A DNA stretch of 64,000 nt from DASSUW01 sp963844205. Its GTDB lineage: Bacteria > Actinomycetota > Thermoleophilia > Solirubrobacterales > Solirubrobacteraceae. The notes under the pieces were generated by a model, which was not told the DNA's origin, did no database searches, and saw only the letters and a list, made by a program, of their open reading frames with translations. Shown piece after piece: positions 56,196-63,726 of the stretch. Every line of letters begins with the position of its first letter. Position 1 is the first letter of the stretch. Position numbers and translations under genes: made by a program. The stretch lies in NCBI GenBank assembly GCA_963844205.1, contig CAWJNK010000009.1, positions 1 through 64,000 of the forward strand, written 5' to 3'.

Positions 56196-58103
56196 ATGAC
56201 CACAGTGTTCGAGAACGGTGAGCGGCGGAGGCAGCGACGCGCGCCGGATCGCGCGCGCGCTATGACGCACGCGACCGCGGTGCCACGCCCCGCGGCCGCG
56301 CCGCAGCATACGCGCGCGCTCGTGGAGTCGCTGCAGCGCTCGGCCGGCAACCGCGCCACCACGGAGCTGTTGCGTGCGCACAACACCGCGCCGCCGCGAC
56401 CGCTGCTGCTGCGCAAGGGATCGAAGCCGCTGGTCACGCAGCTCGCCAAGAGCACGCCCGCGGGCCTGGCGGAGTGGGCAAGCGCGGTCGAGAGCCGGCC
56501 CGACGCCGAGTTCGCCGCGATCATGCAGCGGATCCGGGATTACGACGCTCTCGCCGACGGCCGGCCAAGCGCCCAGCTCGCGCACCTCGACGAGACCCAT
56601 GACGCGCTGCGCGCGTATGTCGGTCGGGTCGCGCCCACATGGGAGCAGGAGGAGCTCGAGAGGCTCTCGGCGCTGACCCTGGTCGTCAACGATGAGCGGG
56701 CGACGGTCACGGTGCAGCAGATGCGGCTTGTGCGCTACACGCGCGACGCGGACGCGCCGTACGAGCAGATGACCGCGGAGGGGATGCTGTGGACGCACGC
56801 CGAGTGGGCGAACTCGGCCACCACCATGAAGCTCAGGGGGCGGCAGTACTTCGACGCGCTCTCGGCCGAGAACCGCAAATGGATGCGTGGGCAGCTCCCG
56901 GGGAGCCGCTTGTTCGGGCCCGAGAAGTGGGTCGAGCCGATGTTGGTCAAGGTGCGGGCGGCGCTGGAGTCCGCTGTGCTCAATCACTACACGACGGCGG
57001 CCCGGGCGCAGCTGATGCTCACGGGGGGCGGCCTGAAGTCGAAGACGATGCTCACCAAGGACGTCGCGGGCTACCGCCACAACACGTCGGCGTACGACGA
57101 CTACGGGCTGGCGAACATCGGCTTCGTGTTCTTCTTCATCGAGGCGTCGGGTACGCCGATGCGCGACACCCGGTTCGCGCAGGGCGGTAAGGACGAGGGC
57201 CCGTCGAGCCCTGCACGGATCTCGATCCCCATTCGCGAATCCGGGCTGCTCACCAACGGCTGGGTGATGCTCAGTGACTTCGCCCAGCGCGAGTTCCCGA
57301 CCGTTCTGGCGAAGCCCGAGGCGCGGACGGAGACGTTCTCGGAGCTTCCCACGCGCCTCGAGAAGGCAAAAGCGGAGAAGGGCAAGGGCTTCGACCTGCC
57401 GGTCCGGCGTTTCGAGGCGGGCGTCGTGCCGCTAGGTGAAGAGGAGACGATCCGGCTGGCCGAACGCGAGCCCGACAGCGAGCGCCGTCAGGCGCAGATG
57501 AACGTCACGGCACAGGTCAGGGGCGACGCGCAGAGCGCGATGGTCTATGGCAAGAACGAGCGGTACGCCGAGCGGCTGGCGCAGAACGTGCTCGTCGGGC
57601 CCGACATCATCCCCGGCCTGGCCGAGCGCGCGGTCGTCGAAATCAGCCGGATCGGCAAGTCGAACCCGGCACTTGCCAAGCGGATCACGTCGATGGACGG
57701 GCCGCCGCTGGTTCGTTTCCTGCTCAAGGACCTCCTGCGACCACAGGCCATGGTTCCGAACACCGTTGCGATCGAGGAGCGCCACATCGAGCCGACGCCG
57801 AAGAAGGCCGCCAAGGAAGAGGCGGTCGAGCCGGTGACGTCACCATCCGCTCAGGCTCCTCCCGGGCGAGAGGCGCTCATGAAGCAGGGACTCGCCGACC
57901 TGGAAGCGCTCGCCGAGGAGTGGCGGAAACGGGGCAACCCCGGTGACCCGCCGGGCTATCACGACCGTCGCGCCGCCTTCAACTCGATCGCCATCGCGCC
58001 GCCGGACATCACGATCGAGCAGATGCAGGAGGACACTGCGACGTGGCTTCAACAGGCGCGTAACGTCTGGCTGCCACCGCTTGTCTCCGGCGTCCCCCAG
58101 TAG
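56196..58103 (+). CDS. Protein with QRSAGN leader, possible injected toxin with ART-like region
   Basis: A 635-residue protein. Near residues 42-59 is V-E-S-L-Q-R-S-A-G-N-R-A-T-T-E-L-L, the short leader motif typical of proteins encoded with extracellular contractile injection systems and DUF4157 proteins. Near 265-340 the sequence L-N-H-Y-T-T-A-A-R-A-Q-L-M-L then G-F-V-F-F-F-I-E and later G-W-V-M-L-S-D-F recalls ADP-ribosyltransferase-fold toxins (H-Y-T first strand), but a catalytic Glu is not securely identified. No signal peptide or membrane helix. Immediately followed by a DUF4926 fragment, a family sometimes paired with toxins. Assignment of toxin function is inference. Confidence 0.6.
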   Translation: MTTVFENGERRRQRRAPDRARAMTHATAVPRPAAAPQHTRALVESLQRSAGNRATTELLRAHNTAPPRPLLLRKGSKPLVTQLAKSTPAGLAEWASAVESRPDAEFAAIMQRIRDYDALADGRPSAQLAHLDETHDALRAYVGRVAPTWEQEELERLSALTLVVNDERATVTVQQMRLVRYTRDADAPYEQMTAEGMLWTHAEWANSATTMKLRGRQYFDALSAENRKWMRGQLPGSRLFGPEKWVEPMLVKVRAALESAVLNHYTTAARAQLMLTGGGLKSKTMLTKDVAGYRHNTSAYDDYGLANIGFVFFFIEASGTPMRDTRFAQGGKDEGPSSPARISIPIRESGLLTNGWVMLSDFAQREFPTVLAKPEARTETFSELPTRLEKAKAEKGKGFDLPVRRFEAGVVPLGEEETIRLAEREPDSERRQAQMNVTAQVRGDAQSAMVYGKNERYAERLAQNVLVGPDIIPGLAERAVVEISRIGKSNPALAKRITSMDGPPLVRFLLKDLLRPQAMVPNTVAIEERHIEPTPKKAAKEEAVEPVTSPSAQAPPGREALMKQGLADLEALAEEWRKRGNPGDPPGYHDRRAAFNSIAIAPPDITIEQMQEDTATWLQQARNVWLPPLVSGVPQ

Positions 58104-58300
58104 CGCCCTCGACGTCGTCGCGCTGCTCACCGATTCCGGGCGCCGGCCGGCGGGCACGGTCGGCACGGTCGTCGAGGTCGACGACCACAGCGCGCTCGTC
58201 GAGATGGTCTGACGAGCGCGGACACGCGCTGGACTTCGTGAGCCTGCCGCACGACGCGCTGACGTCCTCCGGCGGGGGCGTTTCGCGCGCAGCGTCGTAG
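58104..58300 (+). pseudogene. DUF4926-type gene, frameshifted, next to module 5
   Basis: Encodes L-D-V-V-A-L-L-T-D-S-G then G-T-V-G-T-V-V-E-V near 58155-58185 and, after a one-base shift near 58208, D-E-R-G-H-A-L-D-F-V-S-L-P-H-D-A-L. This is the DUF4926 pattern (short SH3-like beta domain). The start codon is lost and the fragment begins inside the stop codon of the preceding gene. A truncated version borders module 2 (22064-22119). Confidence 0.7.
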
Positions 58301-58326
58301 CCCGAGCCAAGCACCGCCCGCGCTTC

Positions 58327-58410
58327 TGTCCCCTTTTCTTTCCCCCAGGCCCCCAAACCGACGCTGCAGAGCCAAAGCGCTGCGGAATCATGATCCGCGT
58401 GCTTTCTGCC
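58327..58410 (+). repeat. tRNA(CAU)-derived attachment module, copy 5 (degraded)
   Basis: Retains the TGTCCCC arm (58327-58333), the C-rich spacer, GCAGAGCCAAAG and the anticodon arm 58382-58398 (loop ATCATGA, CAT 58389-58391). It then jumps from GTG (58399-58401) to CTTTCTGCC, which in other copies follows the terminator hairpin. The loss of the T-arm, acceptor and hairpin fits deletion between two GTG triplets. The palindrome and right arms are gone, so recombination here would be impaired. Marks the right edge of the array. Confidence 0.75.
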
Positions 58411-58460
58411 AGGTTCGCGCGCTCCCCGGCCCGGTGGTCCCGTGAGCCGACGCACTTGCC

Positions 58461-58508
58461 AAAGGTAGTACCGATACCGTACTATCTAGTACGTGGACCG
58501 TACCATTC
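58461..58508 (+). promoter_or_regulatory. MarR operator overlapping the start codon
   Basis: An almost perfect palindrome, CGTACTATCTAGTACG (58478-58493), is flanked by GTAC-containing half-sites (58467-58472 and 58501-58504). It ends on the first base of the GTG start at 58493. A repressor bound here would block both transcription and access to the start; autoregulation by the MarR product is the natural reading. Confidence 0.7.
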
Positions 58509-58942
58509 CTCGCCCTGCAGCCGGCACGACCACGAACGTGGGGTTCTTGCTGGCGAAGGCTTCGCAGCGCTTCAACGAGCTGCTCGCGCAGCGGTTCGCC
58601 GAACGGGGGTTCCCTGAGGTCCGGGCCTCCTACGGGTCGGTGCTGGTTCCGCTCTTTGACCGGGACGGCTTGCGCGTGGGGGAACTGGGGGCAGTTTCGC
58701 GGCTCTCCAAGCAGGCGATGACGGGGCTGGTCAAGCTCTGCGAGCAGGACGGGCTGGTCGTGCGAGAGCGCGACGCGGACGACGGACGTGCCTTCCGGGT
58801 GTCACTGACCGCTCATGGCCGTCGCTTTCGGGCCGTGGCCGACGAAGTGCTGCGCGAGCTCGATGAGGAACTGATGCGGTCGCTCGGAACACGCAATCAC
58901 GAGGCGCTCGTGGAAGCGCTCAAAGGAGTGATCGACCTATGA
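58493..58942 (+). CDS. MarR-family transcriptional regulator
   Basis: A 149-residue MarR regulator: dimer helix (A-S-Q-R-F-N-E-L-L-A-Q-R-F-A), winged-helix with V-S-R-L-S-K-Q-A-M-T-G-L-V recognition helix near 72, and wing D-A-D-D-G-R-A-F-R-V-S-L-T near 95. GTG 58493 is the first possible start; there is no separate ribosome site upstream, so the mRNA may be leaderless. Its stop overlaps the ATG of the SRPBCC gene, which it probably regulates. First gene to the right of the module array. Confidence 0.88.
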   Translation: MDRTIPRPAAGTTTNVGFLLAKASQRFNELLAQRFAERGFPEVRASYGSVLVPLFDRDGLRVGELGAVSRLSKQAMTGLVKLCEQDGLVVRERDADDGRAFRVSLTAHGRRFRAVADEVLRELDEELMRSLGTRNHEALVEALKGVIDL

Positions 58943-59331
58943 GGAACGCGACCGTCACCACCGTGCTCGACGCACCGCAGCGTGAGGTGTTCGACTACAT
59001 GGCCGACATCCAGAACCTGCCGCAGTGGGCCACTGAGTTCGCCCGCGAGCTTCGGCGCGAGGGCGACGACTACAAGGTCGTCAACGGGCTCGGCGAGTTC
59101 TACTTCGCAATCCAGGCCGACCCGGCCAGCGGTGTCATCGACATGTATGCCGGACCGACGAAGCAGGCGATGGCGGTGTTCCCCACACGGACGGTCTCGC
59201 TGCCGGACGGCCGCACCGCCTTCAGCTTCACGATGTTCCAAGGCCCGGAGATGCCCGACGAGCTGTTCGCGTCCCAGCACGAGTCGCTCAAGCGCGAGTT
59301 CATCAACATCGAACGGCGCTTCAAGCGCTGA
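58939..59331 (+). CDS. SRPBCC-family small-molecule-binding protein
   Basis: A 130-residue protein of the START/Bet v1-like fold: the N-terminal strand T-V-T-T-V-L-D-A-P-Q-R-E-V-F-D-Y-M-A-D-I-Q-N-L-P-Q-W is the typical beginning of polyketide-cyclase/dehydrase-like SRPBCC proteins. The rest is beta-rich with a long C-terminal helix (residues about 108-128). It probably binds or modifies a hydrophobic ligand; which one is unknown. ATGA overlap with the marR gene implies co-translation and shared control. Confidence 0.85.
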   Translation: MRNATVTTVLDAPQREVFDYMADIQNLPQWATEFARELRREGDDYKVVNGLGEFYFAIQADPASGVIDMYAGPTKQAMAVFPTRTVSLPDGRTAFSFTMFQGPEMPDELFASQHESLKREFINIERRFKR

Positions 59332-59389
59332 TGATCCCCCAAGTCCGAACGCGCCGCGCGGGGACCGCAGGGTCGGAATCGCGTGACGG

Positions 59390-60433
59390 CTAGGCTCGTA
59401 GCGGCGCGGCGGCGAACTCTCGCATCCCGGCGTCGAATTCCTCCGCCGCCCGGAACTCGAGCCGGTCGGCGGCGGCCGTGACGGACGCGAAGACGTGGCG
59501 CACGTCGCCGGCTCGCCAGTCGCCGGTCACGACCGGCTCGCGGCCCGGATCCACCGCAGACGTGATCGCGTGCGCCATGTCGAGAACCGTGCGCGGCGTG
59601 CCGCTGCCGACGTTCACGGCGCCGACGACCGCCTCCGGAACGGTCAGCGCGAGCACGTTGGCGCGCGCGACGTCGCGGACGTGGACGAAGTCGCGCAGCT
59701 GTGCGCCGTCCTCGAACACCTTCGGCACGCCCCCGGAGGCGAGCGCCGAGCGGAAGATGCTGGCCACGCCGGCGTACGGCGTGTCGCGCGGCATCCGCGG
59801 CCCGTAGACGTTGTGGTAGCGCAGCGCGGTGTACGGCACGCCGGTCTCGCGGGCGAACGAGGCGCACAGGTGCTCCTGGCCGACCTTCGTGGCCGCGTAC
59901 ACGTTCCGCGGGTCGAGCGGGGCGTCCTCGGGGACCGGCTCGGGCCGCAACGGTTCCTCGCAATGTGGGCAGCGCGGCTCGAAGCGTCCGGCGTCGAGGT
60001 CGCCGGGCCGCCGCGGCGGCGCGCGCACGACGCCGTGCTCCGCGCAGGCGTAGCGGCCCTCGCCGTAGACGACCATGCTCGATGCCAGGACCAGCCGCCC
60101 GCCGAAGCCGTCCGCCGCGAGCGCGCGCAGCAGGACCGCGGTCGCGAGCTCGTTGTGGGCGACGTAGTCGGCGATGTCGCCGATGTCGGTCCCGAGCCCG
60201 ACCATCGCCGCCTGGTGGCTGACCGCGCTCACGCCGTCGACCGCGTGCGCCGCGACCCCGGGGTCGCGCAGATCTCCCTCGATCCACTCCGCCCGCTCGT
60301 CGAGGTACTCCGGGCGCTCGCGGTGGGCGCCCGGCAGCAGCGTGTCGAGCACCCGCACCTCGTGCCCTTGCTTCAACAGCGCGTCGACCACGTGCGAGCC
60401 GATGAAGCCGGCACCGCCGGTGACGAGGATCAT
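59390..60433 (-). CDS. NAD-dependent sugar-nucleotide epimerase with CxxC insert
   Basis: A 347-residue extended SDR enzyme: T-G-G-A-G-F-I-G-S-H at the N-terminus binds NAD, catalytic Y-x-x-x-K in N-V-Y-A-A-T-K near 178, and Y-H-N-V-Y-G-P-R near 203. An insertion near 130-160 carries C-A-E-H and C-P-H-C, a likely structural zinc site of the type seen in dTDP-L-rhamnose 4-epimerase-like proteins. It probably makes a nucleotide sugar for surface glycans. Translationally coupled (ATGA) behind the histidine kinase, which is unusual for a biosynthetic gene. Confidence 0.88.
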   Translation of the reverse strand: MILVTGGAGFIGSHVVDALLKQGHEVRVLDTLLPGAHRERPEYLDERAEWIEGDLRDPGVAAHAVDGVSAVSHQAAMVGLGTDIGDIADYVAHNELATAVLLRALAADGFGGRLVLASSMVVYGEGRYACAEHGVVRAPPRRPGDLDAGRFEPRCPHCEEPLRPEPVPEDAPLDPRNVYAATKVGQEHLCASFARETGVPYTALRYHNVYGPRMPRDTPYAGVASIFRSALASGGVPKVFEDGAQLRDFVHVRDVARANVLALTVPEAVVGAVNVGSGTPRTVLDMAHAITSAVDPGREPVVTGDWRAGDVRHVFASVTAAADRLEFRAAEEFDAGMREFAAAPLRA

Positions 60434-61578
60434 CCGCGCAGCGTGAAGCGCACGCTCGTCCCCGCCACCGACGGCTCGAGCCAGATCCGGCCGCCGTGCG
60501 CCTCGACGATCGCGCGCGAGATCGCGAGCCCGAGGCCGGCGCCGCCGTTGCCTCGCGCGCTCGCCCCGCCCTGGTAGAAGGCGTCGAAGATCCGCTCGCG
60601 GTCGCCGTCGGCGATCCCGCTGCCGGTGTCGGAGACCTCCACCTGCACGACCCCGTCCGCCGCGGCGGCCCGCACGGTGACGCTCCCGTCGGCGGGCGTA
60701 TGGCGGATCGCGTTCTGGATCAGGTTGAAGAGCACGCGCTGGATCTGTTCCGGCGCGGCGTGCGCGAGCGCGAGGTCGCCCGGCACGTCGACGACGAGCC
60801 GCGCGACGTCGTCGCGCCGCATCGCCTCGACCGTCTCCCCCACCAGCTCACCGAGCTCGACGCGCGACATCGACCACCGCAGGTCTCCCGCCTGCAGCCG
60901 CGAGAGCTCGAACAGGTCGTCGATCAGCGCCGCCAGCGCGCCGACGTGGGTGCGCAGCTTCGACAGGTAGGCCGCACGCTCGCGCTCGTCGACGACCTCG
61001 TCGTCGAGCGCCTCCACGAGCAGCCGCAGTGAGGTGATCGGCGTGCGCAGGTCGTGCGAGACGGCGGCGACGAGGTCGTTGCGAGCGGCCTCGGTGCGCG
61101 CCAGCCGCTCGACCATCGCCTCGACCTCGCGCGCCAGCCGCGTGACCTCGTCGTCGCCGTCGACCGCGAGCCGCACGTCGCGGCGGCCGGCGCCCACGGC
61201 GGTCAGGCTCGTGCCCACGGCGCGGAGGTCGTCGAGCACGCGCCGGGAGAGGAACCAGCCTGCCCACACCGCCAGCGCCGCGCAGTAGCCGGCGGCGAGC
61301 AGCGTGAACAGCGCGTCGTGCGAGGAGACGAACATCATCGCCACGAACAGCGCGATCGTCACCAAGGCCTGCCCGGCGGCGAGCGCGCCCACGAGCACGA
61401 CCTGGCGGCGCAGCCCGGTCCGCCGGCGCAGCAGCCAGCCGGCGAGCAGGACGGTCGCGCAGCCGAGCGGCGCCAGCAGCACGAACGTCAGCCACGCCGC
61501 GTGGAAGTCGTAGACGAGCCATGCCGGCACCGAGGCCGCGAGCGCCCCGGCAACCGCTGCCGACAGCCCGACCTTCAC
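60430..61578 (-). CDS. Sensor histidine kinase, two-component system
   Basis: A 382-residue kinase starting at GTG 61578, overlapping the regulator stop. It has four hydrophobic helices in the first 115 residues with hardly any external loop, a HAMP-like region (near 120-165), the dimerisation box with phosphorylated His in A-A-V-S-H-D-L-R-T-P near 183, N-box L-I-Q-N-A-I-R near 290, and G-boxes D-T-G-S-G-I-A and G-A-G-L-G-L-A near 320-350. The short loops suggest it senses a membrane-linked signal. Overlaps the epimerase gene at its 3' end. Confidence 0.92.
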   Translation of the reverse strand: MKVGLSAAVAGALAASVPAWLVYDFHAAWLTFVLLAPLGCATVLLAGWLLRRRTGLRRQVVLVGALAAGQALVTIALFVAMMFVSSHDALFTLLAAGYCAALAVWAGWFLSRRVLDDLRAVGTSLTAVGAGRRDVRLAVDGDDEVTRLAREVEAMVERLARTEAARNDLVAAVSHDLRTPITSLRLLVEALDDEVVDERERAAYLSKLRTHVGALAALIDDLFELSRLQAGDLRWSMSRVELGELVGETVEAMRRDDVARLVVDVPGDLALAHAAPEQIQRVLFNLIQNAIRHTPADGSVTVRAAAADGVVQVEVSDTGSGIADGDRERIFDAFYQGGASARGNGGAGLGLAISRAIVEAHGGRIWLEPSVAGTSVRFTLRG

Positions 61579-62276
61579 GGCGCGAAGCGGTAGCCGACGC
61601 CCCACACCGTCTCGATGTGCCGCGGCCGCGCGGGGTCGCGCTCGACCTTCGCGCGCAGCCGGCGGATGTGCACGGTGACGGTCGACGTGTCGGTGTAGAA
61701 CGAGAACTCCCAGACGCGGTCCATCAGCGCCTGGCGGCTGAAGGCCTGCCCCGGGTGGCGCGCGAGGAACAGCAGCAGCTGGTACTCCCGCACGGTCAAG
61801 GCACACTCCTCGCCGTCTACGACCACGCGCCGGGCGGCCGGTTCGATGCGCAGGCCGCCGAACTCGAGCGGAGGCTCCTGCTCGGGCTCGGGGTCGACCC
61901 GGCGCAGCACCGCGTCCACGCGCGCCACGAGCTCGGCGGGCGAGAACGGCTTGACCACGTAGTCGTCGGCGCCCAGCCGGAGCCCGACGATGCGGTCGGA
62001 CTCCTCGCCCTTGGCCGTGAGCAGGACGAACGCGGGCCGGCGGGTGGGGTCCTTGCGGATGCGGCGCATGACCTCGAGGCCGTCGACGCCGGGGAGCATC
62101 AGGTCCAGCACGATCAGGTCGGCCGGCCGCTCACCGTGCAGCGCGAGCGCGCTGTCCCCGTCGGCGGCCACGCGCGTCGCGTAGCCGGCGCGCTCGAGAT
62201 AGCGCGACACGACCTCGCCGATCGTCGGCTCGTCGTCGACGACGAGGATCTCGCCGCGCGTATGGGTCCCCGGCAT
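61575..62276 (-). CDS. OmpR-type response regulator
   Basis: A 233-residue regulator: receiver domain with I-L-V-V-D-D-E, phosphorylated Asp in L-I-V-L-D-L-M-L-P near 58, T in L-L-T-A-K and K-P-F-S; then an OmpR winged helix with L-T-V-R-E-Y-Q-L-L near 158 and V-W-G-V-G-Y-R-F near the end. ATG 62276 is preferred to one 12 codons upstream because the receiver begins soon after. Forms a three-gene unit with the kinase and epimerase, so phosphate signalling probably controls cell-surface sugar synthesis. Confidence 0.92.
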   Translation of the reverse strand: MPGTHTRGEILVVDDEPTIGEVVSRYLERAGYATRVAADGDSALALHGERPADLIVLDLMLPGVDGLEVMRRIRKDPTRRPAFVLLTAKGEESDRIVGLRLGADDYVVKPFSPAELVARVDAVLRRVDPEPEQEPPLEFGGLRIEPAARRVVVDGEECALTVREYQLLLFLARHPGQAFSRQALMDRVWEFSFYTDTSTVTVHIRRLRAKVERDPARPRHIETVWGVGYRFAP

Positions 62277-62342
62277 CGCCTCGATGATGGCGTGCCGGGG
62301 ACCGGTGATCAACGGGATCGCCCGGATGTCAGGACTCGGTAA

Positions 62343-62999
62343 TCAGGCGGAGGTGTCGATCGTGATCTTGGCCACGCCGATGACCAGGCCCTCCCGCAGG
62401 TCCTGGATGCCGAACGTCTCGTTCAGCAGGTCCGCGGCCTCGGCCTTGAGCTTGACGGTCGTCCCCTCGAGGATCGCGGTGCCGTCGCCCTCGTTGACCT
62501 CGAGCGGGTTCAGCGTCCGGCCGTCGAGGAAGAACAGCGGCGCGTCCTCGGCCGCGACCTCACCGTCGACCGACACGGTTCCCGTGAGGACCGACTTGCC
62601 GGGGTCGACGACGAAGTTCGTCAGCTCGACGCGCTTGCCGCCCGCGGTGAGGCTGAGACCTGCGCCCTCGTGGTCGAGCTCGCCCTGCACGTACGGCGAT
62701 ACCGTCCCGGGCTCGTAGTAGGTGACGTTGCCGCCGGTGATGGGGAACGAGGCAACGCCCTGCTTGCTGATCGTCGCGGCGCCGACCGGGCCGGGCGTGA
62801 CCTTCAGGGACTGCAGCGCGCTGACGAAGCCGGCGTCGAGCGTGACCGCGGTGCTGCGGCCGCTGAGCTGGTCGACCTGCGCGACGGGCTCTGGCGCTGC
62901 CGCGGACTCGGTGCTGCTCTCGTCGTCACCCCCGCACGCGCTCGCGGTGAGCGCGAGGGCGGCGACGGCGGCGATGGTGGATGTGAATCGGCTTCTCAT
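62343..62999 (-). CDS. Putative lipoprotein of unknown function
   Basis: A 218-residue protein with a lipoprotein signal (MRSRFTS, hydrophobic stretch, T-A-S-A-C-G-G with the Cys as anchor), then an acidic Ser/Glu-rich linker and a beta-rich domain ending in L-E-G-T-T-V-K-L-K-A-E-A-A and V-I-G-V-A-K-I-T-I. I do not recognise the family for certain; similar domains occur in actinobacterial surface proteins. Stands alone, divergent from the glycosyltransferase gene, 66 bases upstream of the two-component operon on the same strand. Confidence 0.8.
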   Translation of the reverse strand: MRSRFTSTIAAVAALALTASACGGDDESSTESAAAPEPVAQVDQLSGRSTAVTLDAGFVSALQSLKVTPGPVGAATISKQGVASFPITGGNVTYYEPGTVSPYVQGELDHEGAGLSLTAGGKRVELTNFVVDPGKSVLTGTVSVDGEVAAEDAPLFFLDGRTLNPLEVNEGDGTAILEGTTVKLKAEAADLLNETFGIQDLREGLVIGVAKITIDTSA

Positions 63000-63096
63000 A
63001 CAAGGGTCTGCGCAGCGGCGGCCGGATCGGATGCATCTCAGGCGTAAGTAGTCCGTAATCGCGCCGACTGCGTAGTTGGGGATAGGAGTTCAAGAC

Positions 63097-63726
63097 GTGC
63101 ACGTGATCCTCCCCGTCCTCAACGAGCGCGAGGCCCTGCCCTGGGTGCTGGCGCGCATGCCCTCCGGCTACGAGCCGATCGTGGTCGACAACGGGTCGAC
63201 CGACGGCTCCGGCGGGCTCGCCGCCACGCTCGGCGCGCTCGTGGTGATCGAGCCGCAACCGGGGTTCGGCGCCGCGTGCTTCGCCGGGCTGAGGGCCGCG
63301 CGGAGCGACGTCGTCTGCTTCATGGACTGCGACGCGACGCTCGACCCGCGCGAGCTGCCCCTCGTCGCGGAGCCCGTCGTCGCGGGCGCGGCCGACCTCG
63401 TGCTCGGCGCGCGCCGCGGCGGCGGCTCGCTGCACGGCCGGATCGCGAACCGCGCGCTCGCCCTCGAGCTCCGGCGGCGGTCCGGCGTGCGCCTGACCGA
63501 CCTGGGGTCGATGCGCGCGGCGGGCCGCGAGCCGCTGCTCGAGCTCGGGATCCGCGACCGCCGCTTCGGCTGGCCGCTCGAGATGGTCGTGCGAGCGGCC
63601 GCGGCCGGGTGGGCGATCGAGGAGGTCCCGGTGCGCGAGCTGCCGCGGCGCGGCCGCTCGAAGGTCACGGGAACGGTCCGCGGGACCGTGCGTGCCGTCC
63701 GCGACATGGCGGCGGTTCTCGGATGA
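63097..63726 (+). CDS. Family 2 glycosyltransferase
   Basis: A 209-residue GT2 enzyme: V-I-L-P-V-L-N-E-R-E-A-L near the N-terminus, I-V-V-D-N-G-S-T-D-G-S near 33 and the metal-binding D-C-D-A near 78. Shorter than most GT2 proteins but resembling dolichyl-phosphate-sugar-transferase-like forms. GTG 63097 is chosen because AGGAG (63083-63087) lies ten bases upstream; an in-frame TTG at 63076 has no such site. ATGA overlap with the next gene suggests a joint pathway for a glycan or glycolipid. Confidence 0.85.
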   Translation: MHVILPVLNEREALPWVLARMPSGYEPIVVDNGSTDGSGGLAATLGALVVIEPQPGFGAACFAGLRAARSDVVCFMDCDATLDPRELPLVAEPVVAGAADLVLGARRGGGSLHGRIANRALALELRRRSGVRLTDLGSMRAAGREPLLELGIRDRRFGWPLEMVVRAAAAGWAIEEVPVRELPRRGRSKVTGTVRGTVRAVRDMAAVLG

